DNA of 64,000 nucleotides from a virus, in the IMG/VR virus record IMGVR_UViG_3300033978_000724, positions 1 to 64,000 of that record, one strand, 5' to 3'. Of this stretch, positions 24,937 through 33,134 are shown piece after piece. Position 1 is the first letter of the stretch; each line of letters opens with the position of its first letter. The position numbers and the translations under genes were made by a program. The notes under the pieces are model-generated. The model was not told the DNA's origin. It did no database searches and saw only the letters and a program-made list of their open reading frames with translations.

Positions 24937-25617
24937 TTACTCTATATAAACCCAGTTGAAGTCAAAAACATAAGAATCTTTTTCTTTAAGAAAATCACTC
25001 TCTTTCATTATTTTATGCCATTTTTTATTAATACCATCCCATCTAAATAATTTTTCTTTGGCTAAATCTTTTTGGTCGTAGGATACCACAGCAAATACTT
25101 TTACTTTTCTATCCAGCGACCTAGCGATTGCTTGCTCAATTAATCCTTTTAAATCTTTAGCCCGATCAAATAATTGAGCGATTAACTGGCAATCAGCTAA
25201 AGCTCTATGTGCCTGAGTGACGGCTATATGATGATTCAATGCTGTGTCTATCAAGTTAGTTTGCTTGTGATTTTCCGGCCAAACAAAATCATCAAAAGTG
25301 CACAACCATTTCTTGTCACCAGTTAATTCGGTTAGCCATTGCCTATCAAATTCTGCGTTATGAGCTACCAAATAGTCAGATTCTTTTACCAGGTATTTTA
25401 ACCATTCCATGGCTGGCCTTTCTGACACTTCTTTTGTAGCATCTGCATCAATTTTATTAATCTCTTGCGCTAGGTTCTCCTCGCATAAGCAAAGGGTAGA
25501 TACTTGCTGGAGAATACATTGATGATCCACAGAGTAAAGGATGGCTCCTACTTCTATTATTTGATGCGTCCCTGGTTCTAGCCCGGTCGTCTCTAAGTCA
25601 ATTATTAGTATTTTCAT
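24937..25617 (-). CDS. DnaQ-like 3'-5' exonuclease
   Basis: This 226-residue DEDDh exonuclease has all three motifs: D7-L-E9-T in ILIIDLETTG, HNAEFDRQW near 103, and HRALADC with the catalytic His near 147. Such enzymes proofread or trim DNA 3' ends. A C-terminal domain of about 50 residues (FAVVSYDQKDLAKEKLFRW) is seen in phage and bacterial DnaQ homologues. It heads the - strand unit of tail genes, an odd partner set. It faces the XRE gene at 25701. Confidence 0.92.
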   Translation of the reverse strand: MKILIIDLETTGLEPGTHQIIEVGAILYSVDHQCILQQVSTLCLCEENLAQEINKIDADATKEVSERPAMEWLKYLVKESDYLVAHNAEFDRQWLTELTGDKKWLCTFDDFVWPENHKQTNLIDTALNHHIAVTQAHRALADCQLIAQLFDRAKDLKGLIEQAIARSLDRKVKVFAVVSYDQKDLAKEKLFRWDGINKKWHKIMKESDFLKEKDSYVFDFNWVYIE

Positions 25618-25700
25618 TTTATGAGAGAATTAATGCTAAGATAAAAAAGGGGCTTGTTTTTGCGACATTGCTACTATCAAACAAAGGACATCTTTCTATT

Positions 25701-25949
25701 ATGAGTGAAAAACAAAAAAAGCAAACTCTTAAAGAATTAAGAGTACAGGCTCGGTTGACCCAACCAGATGTAGAGGAAATCACAGCGAAAAAAGATCGCA
25801 GGATTCCTCAAGCTACTTTATCTGATTGGGAGAATGGCAAAAAGAAACCAGACGTTGAAAACATCTTGACATTATCCGCTCTTTACAAGGTAAGCGTTGA
25901 GAAAATTGTGGACGCTTACCTCTACACCAAGGAACGTAACAAAAGATAA
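25701..25949 (+). CDS. XRE-family repressor-like protein
   Basis: This 82-residue helix-turn-helix protein starts at the ATG at 25701; an upstream TTG at 25668 lies before the ACAAAGGACA motif and is rejected. LKELRVQARLTQPDVEEITA and IPQATLSDWENGKKKPD are the usual XRE helices, with LSALYKVSVEKIVDAYL closing the fold. It is divergent from the exonuclease gene, so it may control that unit. A terminator follows. Confidence 0.88.
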   Translation: MSEKQKKQTLKELRVQARLTQPDVEEITAKKDRRIPQATLSDWENGKKKPDVENILTLSALYKVSVEKIVDAYLYTKERNKR

Positions 25950-25983
25950 ATTGAACCGCATTTGCGATATTTATGATAACATA

Positions 25984-26010
25984 AAGCTAGGTTAAAATCC
26001 TGGCTTTTTT
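25984..26010 (+). terminator. Rho-independent terminator
   Basis: AGCTAGG pairs with CCTGGCT (one G-T pair) around a 7-nt loop, followed by a run of six T. It ends the XRE gene. Confidence 0.8.
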
Positions 26011-26030
26011 AGTACATACAAAGGACAAAT

Positions 26031-26249
26031 ATGGAACAAGAAAAAAAAGAGACGATGTTATCCATGGAGCGTCAATTGAAATTGCGTGTCATGTGTGACG
26101 AGATTGATTCTGTCTCAGATATTCGTGTGGTCAAGCAAGGTTTTAAGGAATTAGCAGAATATGCCTTGACGATTCAACAGGTATTTGCTAACTGTCTTTC
26201 AGAAAACCCCGCTGATTTTGATTTTAGGAAGGTGGGTAAAAATGATTAA
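26031..26249 (+). CDS. Small hypothetical protein
   Basis: This 72-residue helical protein starts at an ATG after ACATACAAAGGACAAAT, the phage leader motif. It overlaps the methyltransferase gene by 8 nt, so it is translated with it. RVVKQGFKELAEYALTIQQVF is an amphipathic helix. The function is unknown; a methyltransferase accessory role is possible. Confidence 0.75.
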   Translation: MEQEKKETMLSMERQLKLRVMCDEIDSVSDIRVVKQGFKELAEYALTIQQVFANCLSENPADFDFRKVGKND

Positions 26250-27210
26250 ATTCATTGACCTATTTTCTGGTATAGGTGGGTTTCACCAAGGAATAAAACC
26301 CTATGGCGAATGTGTATTTGCTTGCGAAATAGATAAGCACGCCCAAGAGACTTATACGCATAATTTCCCGTCAACTTTTTTAGCGAATGACATCACAAAT
26401 ATTAGTCCCGATCAGATACCTGATCATGACCTGTTATGTGCCGGGTTCCCATGTCAGCCATTCTCTATTGCTGGACAGCGGAAAGGACTAGAAGACGAAA
26501 GGGGTTCTCTGATATTTAATATCATTCAGGTATTAGAGACTAAGAAGCCTCAAATGTTTTTATTAGAAAACGTCAAGAACTTAGTGAGTCATAATCACGG
26601 GTTGACGTTTCACTACATCAAAACCCAGTTAATGAATGCTGGGTATTACATCTCCTACCAGGTATTAAACACTGCTTATTATGGGAATATTCCTCAAAAT
26701 AGGGAGCGGGTTTATATCGTGGGATTCAGAGATAAAACTAAGTTCCTTAATTTCTCCTTCCCTTATCCTGTAGCGTTAACCGTCGGGGTAAGAGATTTGT
26801 TAGAGATGGATGTACCAGAAAGGTTTTATTGGCGGTCTGATCATACAAAAGATGTAGCTAAGGATGATCGGGTTTACCAGTGGCGGCGTAATTACATTCG
26901 AGCCAATAAATCTGGTTTATGTCCTACTCTCACCGCTAATACAGGAACAGGGGGTAATAACGTCCCTTTGGTTAGTGATAATCGTGGTGTAAGAAGGTTG
27001 ACAGATCGGGAGTGTCTAAGATTACAAGGTTTTCCTGATACTTTTGCTTTTCCAGATAATGTCTGCTTATCTCAACGATACAAACAGATTGGAAATAGTG
27101 TAAGTGTTCCCGTGGTGAGTTCTATTGTGGAGAAAATGCTATGGGCTTTTTACTCCAAAGAAGTTCCCACGATCAAAGATACTCAAGGCGTTCAATTAGG
27201 ATTGTTTTAG
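26242..27210 (+). CDS. DNA cytosine-5 methyltransferase
   Basis: This 322-residue enzyme starts at the ATG after AGGAAGGTGGGTAAAA. It has motif I DLFSGIGG, motif IV GFPCQPFSIAG with the catalytic Cys, motif VI ENVKNL, motif VIII QNRERVYIVG and motif X IGNSVSVPV. It probably methylates phage DNA against host restriction. No partner restriction enzyme is adjacent. It ends VQLGLF, the same pentapeptide that ends DNA polymerase II, so it probably binds the sliding clamp and methylates nascent DNA. Confidence 0.95.
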   Translation: MIKFIDLFSGIGGFHQGIKPYGECVFACEIDKHAQETYTHNFPSTFLANDITNISPDQIPDHDLLCAGFPCQPFSIAGQRKGLEDERGSLIFNIIQVLETKKPQMFLLENVKNLVSHNHGLTFHYIKTQLMNAGYYISYQVLNTAYYGNIPQNRERVYIVGFRDKTKFLNFSFPYPVALTVGVRDLLEMDVPERFYWRSDHTKDVAKDDRVYQWRRNYIRANKSGLCPTLTANTGTGGNNVPLVSDNRGVRRLTDRECLRLQGFPDTFAFPDNVCLSQRYKQIGNSVSVPVVSSIVEKMLWAFYSKEVPTIKDTQGVQLGLF

Positions 27211-27219
27211 GTGAATATC

Positions 27220-27390
27220 ATGCAACTAATAAAAGAACAAACTCAATTAACATCAGAACAAATCTGGCAACGGCACAAGGTTTGCCAACCCCAAAACCAA
27301 ACAGAAAAACTAGGGGATATTGGGGAATTAATCGAGTTAGAGCCTGGGGTAAAAGTCTGGTCAAACTTATTAGGGGATGAGAAAAGATGA
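27220..27390 (+). CDS. 56-residue hypothetical protein
   Basis: The small ORF begins MQLIKEQTQLTSEQIWQRHK. It has AGGTGA 5 nt before the ATG (a GTG at 27211 is also in frame), and its stop overlaps the next start by 4 nt. The amino acid usage (Gln/Glu/Leu) is natural. A longer ORF in another frame across the same DNA is Arg-rich and lacks this fit, so I prefer this frame. The function is unknown. Confidence 0.7.
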   Translation: MQLIKEQTQLTSEQIWQRHKVCQPQNQTEKLGDIGELIELEPGVKVWSNLLGDEKR

Positions 27391-27872
27391 AACCATTATC
27401 CCCGTTTGATGAGCCGATCAGAATCCATAATAGAAACTGGGTAACGTGTAAAAAACATTTACCTTATTATGTTGGCTTACTCCATGTGGTAGGCTCTCAC
27501 CCCGAAGGTATTATGGCTATAGAATTATTTAAGGAGTTTGAGGGATACTGCAAAATCCACAAAATAAAACAACCTTACAAAAACTTTAGGTCACTTTTGC
27601 CTGTCATGGATAAGATGAGTGATTGTGGTGCGTTCTCATTGGAGAAATCCATCAGAGCTATTCAGTCTAAGACCAAAAATAATGTTTCCTTTGTTAATCA
27701 TACTCATTGTTTTAAATGGATACCTAATGCTTTGTTGATAACTTTGACTGAATCAGGTTTATTAGAGCAATATGTATGGGGTTGTCTGAAGCAAAAGTAC
27801 AATCTGAAAGATCACCCGGTTTACGCAAATAAAGAGGATTTTGCTTGTGAAAAAAATAGACAAGAAAAGTGA
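27387..27872 (+). CDS. Hypothetical protein
   Basis: This 161-residue protein is coupled by ATGA to the small gene before it. It has many His and Cys residues (HTHCFKW, WVTCKKHLPYYV) but no clear metal motif. Its end overlaps the next gene by 26 nt. No family is recognised. Position in the methyltransferase operon suggests DNA metabolism. Confidence 0.74.
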   Translation: MKPLSPFDEPIRIHNRNWVTCKKHLPYYVGLLHVVGSHPEGIMAIELFKEFEGYCKIHKIKQPYKNFRSLLPVMDKMSDCGAFSLEKSIRAIQSKTKNNVSFVNHTHCFKWIPNALLITLTESGLLEQYVWGCLKQKYNLKDHPVYANKEDFACEKNRQEK

Positions 27873-28260
27873 TGCTTTTAAGTGGGCGATAAAGTCCCTC
27901 TTGACCGATCCACAGTTTATTGATTGGATATTTTTTGAGCGGTGGCAGATGGCTGTACCAAAACCTGATATTCAATCATTGCTTAATAAGTTAGTCAAGG
28001 AATCAACTAATGATCCGTTTCATGATTGGACGGTACACCCGCCTAATAAGACTGAGTATGTAATAGGGATTAACATGGAGACTTTTGTACCATGGGCTTC
28101 TGATGTTGAGTCAATGAATATCATTAAAAAGACTCTGGAGCGTCGGTCTTTGGTATTCTCTATTAATGATGTTAGCCCTGATTGGCGGTACTCGGTTCAT
28201 ACTTTTCTTGATGTTTATTTTGCTTTGGAAAAAGAGGATAAAGAAAGGAATAAAAAATAG
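27847..28260 (+). CDS. Hypothetical protein
   Basis: This 137-residue protein starts at a GTG with GAGGA 9 nt upstream; a TTG 6 nt earlier is less likely. WAIKSLLTDPQFIDWIFFERW and DWRYSVHTFLDVYFALEKED are amphipathic helices. It ends the methyltransferase operon and is followed by a strong terminator. The function is unknown. Confidence 0.74.
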   Translation: MKKIDKKSDAFKWAIKSLLTDPQFIDWIFFERWQMAVPKPDIQSLLNKLVKESTNDPFHDWTVHPPNKTEYVIGINMETFVPWASDVESMNIIKKTLERRSLVFSINDVSPDWRYSVHTFLDVYFALEKEDKERNKK

Positions 28261-28291
28261 GCTCTTTTAACAAGCAAATTGATATGAATTG

Positions 28292-28330
28292 TAAAGCACA
28301 CCAGGTAATCTATTACCTGGTGTGCTTTAT
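28292..28330. terminator. Bidirectional terminator
   Basis: TAAAGCACACCAGGTAAT pairs with ATTACCTGGTGTGCTTTA almost to the loop, a very stable hairpin. It lies between convergent genes. Confidence 0.88.
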
Positions 28331-28341
28331 TGTAGAGAAGT

Positions 28342-28974
28342 CTAAAACAGACTTAATTGTGTTTCTTTTGGCACTAATACTAATTTGTTTCTTGTTTTGT
28401 CGGGACTGTATTCGTGTAAAGATTCTTTTGTTTTTTCTCCATCGAGAAAATCTATAGTTGTGTAAGGATTGTAGGACTCGGCAATACTTTGCTGTGGAAA
28501 AAATAAATCAAACAAGCAAAATCCAAACCCATCAAACGACTCGTCTTTTAGCGTATATTTCCTTAGTTTATTTTTGGTGTTGTAACTAGCTAAATATTCT
28601 GCACTCTCTTTTTTACCCCCATACTGACAATACTTCAGTTTTTCAACAGGATATATTTTATTTCCCCACTGGTATTTTCGCTCATCCTTCACCCAAAACT
28701 CATAATCAGAGTGGTCAAAAAAGAAATCAGGAATAGGGACCAACCATATCTCGTAGTCATCAACAGAACAAAACTTCCCTGTTAACGCATCTATCCTTTT
28801 GTCCTTAGACCAACCTGATTCGTCATAAAAATAAATACTTGTCCTGGTCCTGTCGTAACCACCACGCCGGCGAGATGTTTTAGTCGTGTAATTATAGGAA
28901 GTCTCCCATCTGACCACATACCTCATTCCATCGTTTATCTGGATTAGTGGCTCTATTTGCTTTATAATACTCAT
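28342..28974 (-). CDS. Unknown protein with C-terminal clamp-binding motif
   Basis: This 210-residue protein is rich in Tyr, Asp and Lys, with no recognised domain. It starts at an ATG with GAGGTAAGACTGT upstream. It ends KETQLSLF, and QLSLF is the consensus beta-clamp-binding pentapeptide placed exactly at the C-terminus. With a clamp gene at 9488, this points to a replication- or repair-linked job. It could also block host clamp partners. The role beyond clamp binding is unknown. Confidence 0.8.
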   Translation of the reverse strand: MSIIKQIEPLIQINDGMRYVVRWETSYNYTTKTSRRRGGYDRTRTSIYFYDESGWSKDKRIDALTGKFCSVDDYEIWLVPIPDFFFDHSDYEFWVKDERKYQWGNKIYPVEKLKYCQYGGKKESAEYLASYNTKNKLRKYTLKDESFDGFGFCLFDLFFPQQSIAESYNPYTTIDFLDGEKTKESLHEYSPDKTRNKLVLVPKETQLSLF

Positions 28975-29058
28975 ACAGTCTTACCTCAATTAAGATTGTC
29001 ACAACGGGGACATTCCACTGTCGCCCGTTATTTTTATTATAACAAATTATGAAATATT

Positions 29059-29349
29059 TTATCTATCTAAATAATACTCAGTCCGATCCACCCCTTTCTT
29101 GATCGGGCGATCAAATATCTTATTAAGTCCATTTAACTCTGTATTGACCAGCCAATAATTCATCTCTATTTGGTCAATTTCTTTCTCTACTTTTTCGGGT
29201 GTGGTTAGAATTGGGATGTGCTGGTCAAGGTCATCCAAGTCATTCTCTAATGAGTTAATCATCCCCTCAAGTTTGATTAATAATTCCTTGGCCGTAGCTA
29301 TTTCCTTTTTTCTTCTTTGGATGTATGGGATTAGTTTTGGGTTTATCAT
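29059..29349 (-). CDS. Coiled-coil hypothetical protein
   Basis: This 96-residue protein is almost entirely helical, with heptads through residues 14-75 (KELLIKLEGMINSLENDLDDL). Its start overlaps the stop of the upstream gene by 4 nt (ATGA). Probably a structural or adaptor partner of that upstream protein. No family is recognised. Confidence 0.75.
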   Translation of the reverse strand: MINPKLIPYIQRRKKEIATAKELLIKLEGMINSLENDLDDLDQHIPILTTPEKVEKEIDQIEMNYWLVNTELNGLNKIFDRPIKKGVDRTEYYLDR

Positions 29350-30260
29350 TCAATCAATCCATTTATTGCCTGTGCATCAACATCAGTCCGAGGGTGTTTA
29401 AAAATAATCTTAACGGTTTGATTCGCAAAGACACTCAAGCAATAGAAGAACGCCCTAAACATCTCAGGCGGGTTATAGGTGTAATTAGGTAGATAAGAAT
29501 TAGAGAAAACACAAGCTAATGTCAGGATAGCGTCTGTTATTTGACGTTTCGCTTTTATTTTCTCAGGTGAATAATATTCTCTTTCCCATTCATTTTGTCT
29601 TTCTTCTAGTGCGTCCGTGTACTCCGAGTCGCATTCATACCTAGCACATTCATCAAAATCATATTCAAACTTGCTTTTAACATCCTTTTCTAACTCCAAA
29701 AGTTTTTCTATGTTTTTGATGATAGTAGCCACAGATTCTGCTATAAAATCAAAGTCGCCGGTTAAGTCTGTTTCAGTCAGAATATCAATCATCCTGATAA
29801 TCGTAGGACCTATATTGTCAACCTGATTTAATGGTGGAGCAGATAGTTGGGTGTATTCAAACTTATCTATATCAGAGAATTGATGGTTATATCTAATCTT
29901 GACCAACCTTTCTTCAAACGTCTTTAGTGATGAAAAGTATTTACCATAAAGTTCTGGACTCCCTTCTGATGGTAATAACTCATAACCCCAAAGACAAATT
30001 AATCTAACAATATTACCCGCTAAACGGTGGTAAACCATTTGCCATTCATGATTCTTGTCTAGCCAGGCGGTAGGACTTTCATTTAGAGTTTCTTCTATTA
30101 ATAAAAAGTTCTCTGAGTATATCTGGTCAATTTCTTTTATATCAGACTCGATTTTCCTAGCAAGAGTCCATAGTTTACTCCAGTCTTCTTTTGACAGGCT
30201 TAACCCTTTTATTCCAGCGTAAACAGCGTGTCCAAAATATTTTATTTCAGGTGTTGACAT
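29346..30260 (-). CDS. Hypothetical helical protein
   Basis: This 304-residue, mainly helical protein starts at an ATG after ACATACAAAGGACAAAAG. Residues about 260-295 (AFFYCLSVFANQTVKIIF) are hydrophobic and could lie in a membrane or a helical core. It is coupled to the coiled-coil gene after it and divergent from the gene at 30350. The function is unknown. Confidence 0.76.
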   Translation of the reverse strand: MSTPEIKYFGHAVYAGIKGLSLSKEDWSKLWTLARKIESDIKEIDQIYSENFLLIEETLNESPTAWLDKNHEWQMVYHRLAGNIVRLICLWGYELLPSEGSPELYGKYFSSLKTFEERLVKIRYNHQFSDIDKFEYTQLSAPPLNQVDNIGPTIIRMIDILTETDLTGDFDFIAESVATIIKNIEKLLELEKDVKSKFEYDFDECARYECDSEYTDALEERQNEWEREYYSPEKIKAKRQITDAILTLACVFSNSYLPNYTYNPPEMFRAFFYCLSVFANQTVKIIFKHPRTDVDAQAINGLIE

Positions 30261-30349
30261 TTTTCTTTTGTCCTTTGTATGTCATTTTGTCTCTCTATTA
30301 TACCTTGAATCTGGTATCATGAGATTACACATAGACAAAGGAAAAACAA

Positions 30350-30922
30350 ATGTTGTTTATACCAGAAGAGTGGGAGCGTATCCGTTACTGCATAGGACCA
30401 GGTATCAACAGAGTCGTCACTATAGGGCAAATGATAGACGAAAGATACAGTGCTGATTTAAAGATAGGTTTTGCGTTGGATGGATTGTTATATAGTATTG
30501 AATCGGAAGACGAAACAGAAGACATGATCCGGCAGTATCCTGTTTATCAATACGGGAGAATAGCCACAAATATACCGGCTTTTGTGGTCCGTACGTCATA
30601 CGAAACCGTGTCTTACAGAATAGATTCTACTTCTTCTAGTGTCTCGTTGACGTTCACAGAAGACTACATAAAAGAATCTAATACTATTTGGAGCGAACTA
30701 AAAGAGTACGTGACAGAATTTAAGTTAGGCGATCCTAGTGACATTATTTCCACATTAACGGAAGAGGAAAAAATCAAAGAACAAGATGAAGACACAGGGT
30801 GGACGGCATGGGTAGGTGATTGGGTTATTTTCCCTCTTGTATATGACAGTTGTTATTTTTCAATTGGACACGCACCTAGAAATCCATGTGACAAAAAGAC
30901 TGGTCCTCTCGGTGACAACTAA
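30350..30922 (+). CDS. Hypothetical protein
   Basis: This 190-residue acidic protein starts at an ATG after AGACAAAGGAAAAACAA. SYRIDSTSSSVSLTFTEDYI suggests beta strands, and the C-terminus holds Trp/Gly and two Cys. It is a single-gene unit ended by a strong terminator. No family is recognised. Confidence 0.75.
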   Translation: MLFIPEEWERIRYCIGPGINRVVTIGQMIDERYSADLKIGFALDGLLYSIESEDETEDMIRQYPVYQYGRIATNIPAFVVRTSYETVSYRIDSTSSSVSLTFTEDYIKESNTIWSELKEYVTEFKLGDPSDIISTLTEEEKIKEQDEDTGWTAWVGDWVIFPLVYDSCYFSIGHAPRNPCDKKTGPLGDN

Positions 30923-30942
30923 TTCTTTCTATTGACAATTAT

Positions 30943-30989
30943 TAATTAATCTCACCCGGTCCTGAATCAGAACCGGGTGAGATTAATTA
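30943..30989. terminator. Bidirectional terminator
   Basis: AATTAATCTCACCCGGT pairs with ACCGGGTGAGATTAATT, a 17-bp stem around an 11-nt loop. It separates the convergent genes at 30350 and 30987. Confidence 0.9.
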
Positions 30990-31769
30990 TTCACCGATCA
31001 AACGCTGTCTTTCCTGTCCAAAGAGTAAAGTGATGACTTCATCGAGAGAATCAGCTTTGATATACTCACTCACAACAGGACGAGTCACAGCAGTAATTAA
31101 ATCATCACGACCTATTTTCTTGACCGATTCAACTACCCATTTCATTGACGGGACTTTTTGCCCAGTCTTTTTGGTAATAGAAGTGGTTAATTGTTCAGAA
31201 CTCAAGAACTTTTCTGTTTTATTAGTCTTTAGGCCTAACACCTCAGTCACGACCGTTTCAACTGTGACAATACTATCTGCATGACCACGCAACAATAAAA
31301 CAGTTTCTTTGCCGTGAATTTTTAGCATCGAATCATCTATTTCTTTGTTAGCCAACCTTAACTTTTCTAACTCAATTTGTTTATCCAATCGGATGTCTTC
31401 AATTGATTGAGCAACCTGAGGGTAAATTTGCTTAGTTAATTTCCAGTTCTTTTCACATTCAATAAAGTATTGACGTATTTGCCGTCCCTGGTCCGTTCTT
31501 GCCAAAAGACAAAACTGCTTAAGTCCATCACAAGACATTTTTATCTGAGTAATGCTACGACCCTTACCAGATGGATTTTTTACGGTGGTCCGTAAGAAGT
31601 CAACACCCTCAATTAAATTGTTTTGGACGCTAATAACGCCGTCCTGTTTTTTCTTGTACCCCGCTAATTGCCAGGCAATATCTAAATCAACTGGAAAGTT
31701 GACACCGCTATTCTCAGAAGTCAACCATTGAGATATTTGATCTTCTGTGTTATGATTAAAGTCCAACAT
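30987..31769 (-). CDS. AntA/AntB-type antirepressor
   Basis: This 260-residue protein has the Ant domain in residues about 20-115: VDLDIAWQLAGYKKK, LIEGVDFL and FCLLARTDQGRQIRQYFIECEK. Phage antirepressors of this kind release lytic genes by binding repressors. The C-terminal half is helical with a possible second DNA-binding part (SSEQLTTSITKKTGQKVPSM). Its presence with KilA-N, XRE and RHH genes suggests a lysis-lysogeny circuit. The start has only the weak upstream ACAAAGCAC. Confidence 0.88.
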   Translation of the reverse strand: MLDFNHNTEDQISQWLTSENSGVNFPVDLDIAWQLAGYKKKQDGVISVQNNLIEGVDFLRTTVKNPSGKGRSITQIKMSCDGLKQFCLLARTDQGRQIRQYFIECEKNWKLTKQIYPQVAQSIEDIRLDKQIELEKLRLANKEIDDSMLKIHGKETVLLLRGHADSIVTVETVVTEVLGLKTNKTEKFLSSEQLTTSITKKTGQKVPSMKWVVESVKKIGRDDLITAVTRPVVSEYIKADSLDEVITLLFGQERQRLIGE

Positions 31770-31797
31770 GGTTTTAAGTGCTTTGTTGTAAAACTAA

Positions 31798-31833
31798 TTA
31801 ACACCCCAAAGATTTATTTCTCTGGGGTGTTAA
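31798..31833 (-). terminator. Terminator hairpin
   Basis: TTAACACCCCA pairs with TGGGGTGTTAA. It lies between two - strand genes and probably ends the upstream one (31878-32480). Confidence 0.78.
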
Positions 31834-31877
31834 TATTATAACCCAAATTATCGCCCTTGCGATATTGCAGATAAAGA

Positions 31878-32480
31878 TTATCGGATAAGATAGGGATTAT
31901 CTGAGGATGCCAAGTTCGTCATAAAATCTAAAGTCTTACTCCGTTCAGATGGCTTTTTTATTTCTCGTAAGTCTTTCACCCAAAGATCAATAAAAACGCC
32001 CCATCTTTGCGTCTCTTCTTGTTCTGTTGGCTGTTTTTCAATCCGTTTCCCGTCTCCTTCCGCCACAGAATGTAACCCTATTTTTTTTAATTCATCAGTA
32101 AAATACTCCATTTTATCCTCTAAGCTCCATCGGGCGGGTGGTAACGTGCTAATTAACATTTCCTCTGATCCTTTAATATTTAGTCTCGCACTCCAAGGGG
32201 AATAGACGATCAAATAACTTCTATTTTGGCTCCCATGGTAATTTCCACTATCGCCATTTGGGGATAATATCTTTTTGTCTAAATCTGTTAACGGCCTTAA
32301 GTCTAAAAGTAAATGCGGGACGATAACAGAAAACCATTCATGTTTTCCCGCACCAACACACTCAGTCCGCAACCGAGAGAAAATACCGTCATAGACCAAA
32401 GTAATATTGACCTCTTTATTTCTATTAGAGGGAGAATCATAAAGAGAGATAGTGAAAGTTTTTTCTGTTGAGTTGTCCAT
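31878..32480 (-). CDS. Hypothetical protein
   Basis: This 200-residue protein starts at an ATG after ACAAAGGACAAAA. The first half is beta-like (FTISLYDSPSNRNKEVNITLVYDG), the second half helical and charged. It has no recognised motif. It is a single-gene unit with its own terminator. The function is unknown. Confidence 0.76.
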   Translation of the reverse strand: MDNSTEKTFTISLYDSPSNRNKEVNITLVYDGIFSRLRTECVGAGKHEWFSVIVPHLLLDLRPLTDLDKKILSPNGDSGNYHGSQNRSYLIVYSPWSARLNIKGSEEMLISTLPPARWSLEDKMEYFTDELKKIGLHSVAEGDGKRIEKQPTEQEETQRWGVFIDLWVKDLREIKKPSERSKTLDFMTNLASSDNPYLIR

Positions 32481-32532
32481 TTTTGTCCTTTGTTTATGTA
32501 CAAAAATATTATAACAGAATCTGGTCGAGGTG

Positions 32533-32934
32533 CTAATAGTAAAACCAGCCCTTCACCTTATTAATAAAATCCACATTAGTCTTTAATAAATAAGGATCAG
32601 ACATCACAGGCAATAACCTAATTTTCCCCACCTGAGTTTTACCCGGAGCCGTTTTTAACTCCACATCAGCATCACAAGGAAAACTAATATCAGGCGGGAA
32701 ATAATAGGGATTAATCAAATAACCAGACAGGAAAATATTATTAGCATTAATACCAGGCATATATTGAGTCGCCATAGTATCAGCTTTACCCGGCTCTAAT
32801 AAACATTGATAATCAATTATTTCCTTATCTAAAGATTGATTACCATATCGGTCAACCCCAACCCCGACAAGTACCCGTGGCAAGTGAATTACAGCATTAG
32901 CGTAATAAGTGAAAGGTGAACTATTTTTAATCAT
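32533..32934 (-). CDS. Putative structural protein
   Basis: This 133-residue beta-rich protein (NAVIHLPRVLVGVGVDRYGN, GKIRLLPVMSDPYLLKTNV) has no membrane segment or signal. It lies just upstream of, and divergent from, the capsid gene. Position suggests a head-completion or connector protein; the sequence does not decide. No clear ribosome site is seen. Confidence 0.66.
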   Translation of the reverse strand: MIKNSSPFTYYANAVIHLPRVLVGVGVDRYGNQSLDKEIIDYQCLLEPGKADTMATQYMPGINANNIFLSGYLINPYYFPPDISFPCDADVELKTAPGKTQVGKIRLLPVMSDPYLLKTNVDFINKVKGWFYY

Positions 32935-32946
32935 TTTAATAATTGA

Positions 32947-32976
32947 TTGACATTTAACTATTTATTCTATTATAAT
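32947..32976 (+). promoter_or_regulatory. Consensus sigma70-type promoter of the capsid operon
   Basis: TTGACA (32947-32952), an 18-nt spacer, then TATAAT (32971-32976). Both hexamers are perfect. The start would be near 32983, giving an untranslated leader of about 150 nt before the capsid gene. Confidence 0.87.
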
Positions 32977-32983
32977 TGAGGGA

Positions 32984-33104
32984 ACGTAGCGTGATGTACG
33001 TAGATCAAATTGATTAATCCAAGAAATTAATCAACCAAGTATGTAAAATAATATAGCGTGATGCTATCACTCAAATCTCTTCTTTGCGTGATGCTGACGA
33101 AGAG
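32984..33104 (+). promoter_or_regulatory. Structured leader with four hairpins
   Basis: Hairpin 1 is ACGTA-GCGTGATG-TACGT (32984-33001). Hairpin 2 is TTGATTAAT-N7-ATTAATCAA (33010-33034). Hairpin 3 is ATAGC-GTGAT-GCTAT (33053-33067). Hairpin 4 is CTCTTC-N16-GAAGAG with GC-GTGAT-GC inside (33077-33104). Three of the four display GCGTGATG. The capsid ATG at 33135 has no clear Shine-Dalgarno site, so translation may depend on this leader. Confidence 0.7.
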
Positions 33105-33134
33105 GGTAAACATTAGTTAACACCCTCATTTTTA

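Noticed and set aside
27141-27380. 79-codon + frame after the methyltransferase
   Set aside because: Starts inside the methyltransferase and is Arg/Thr-rich; the 27220 frame has a ribosome site and coupled stop.
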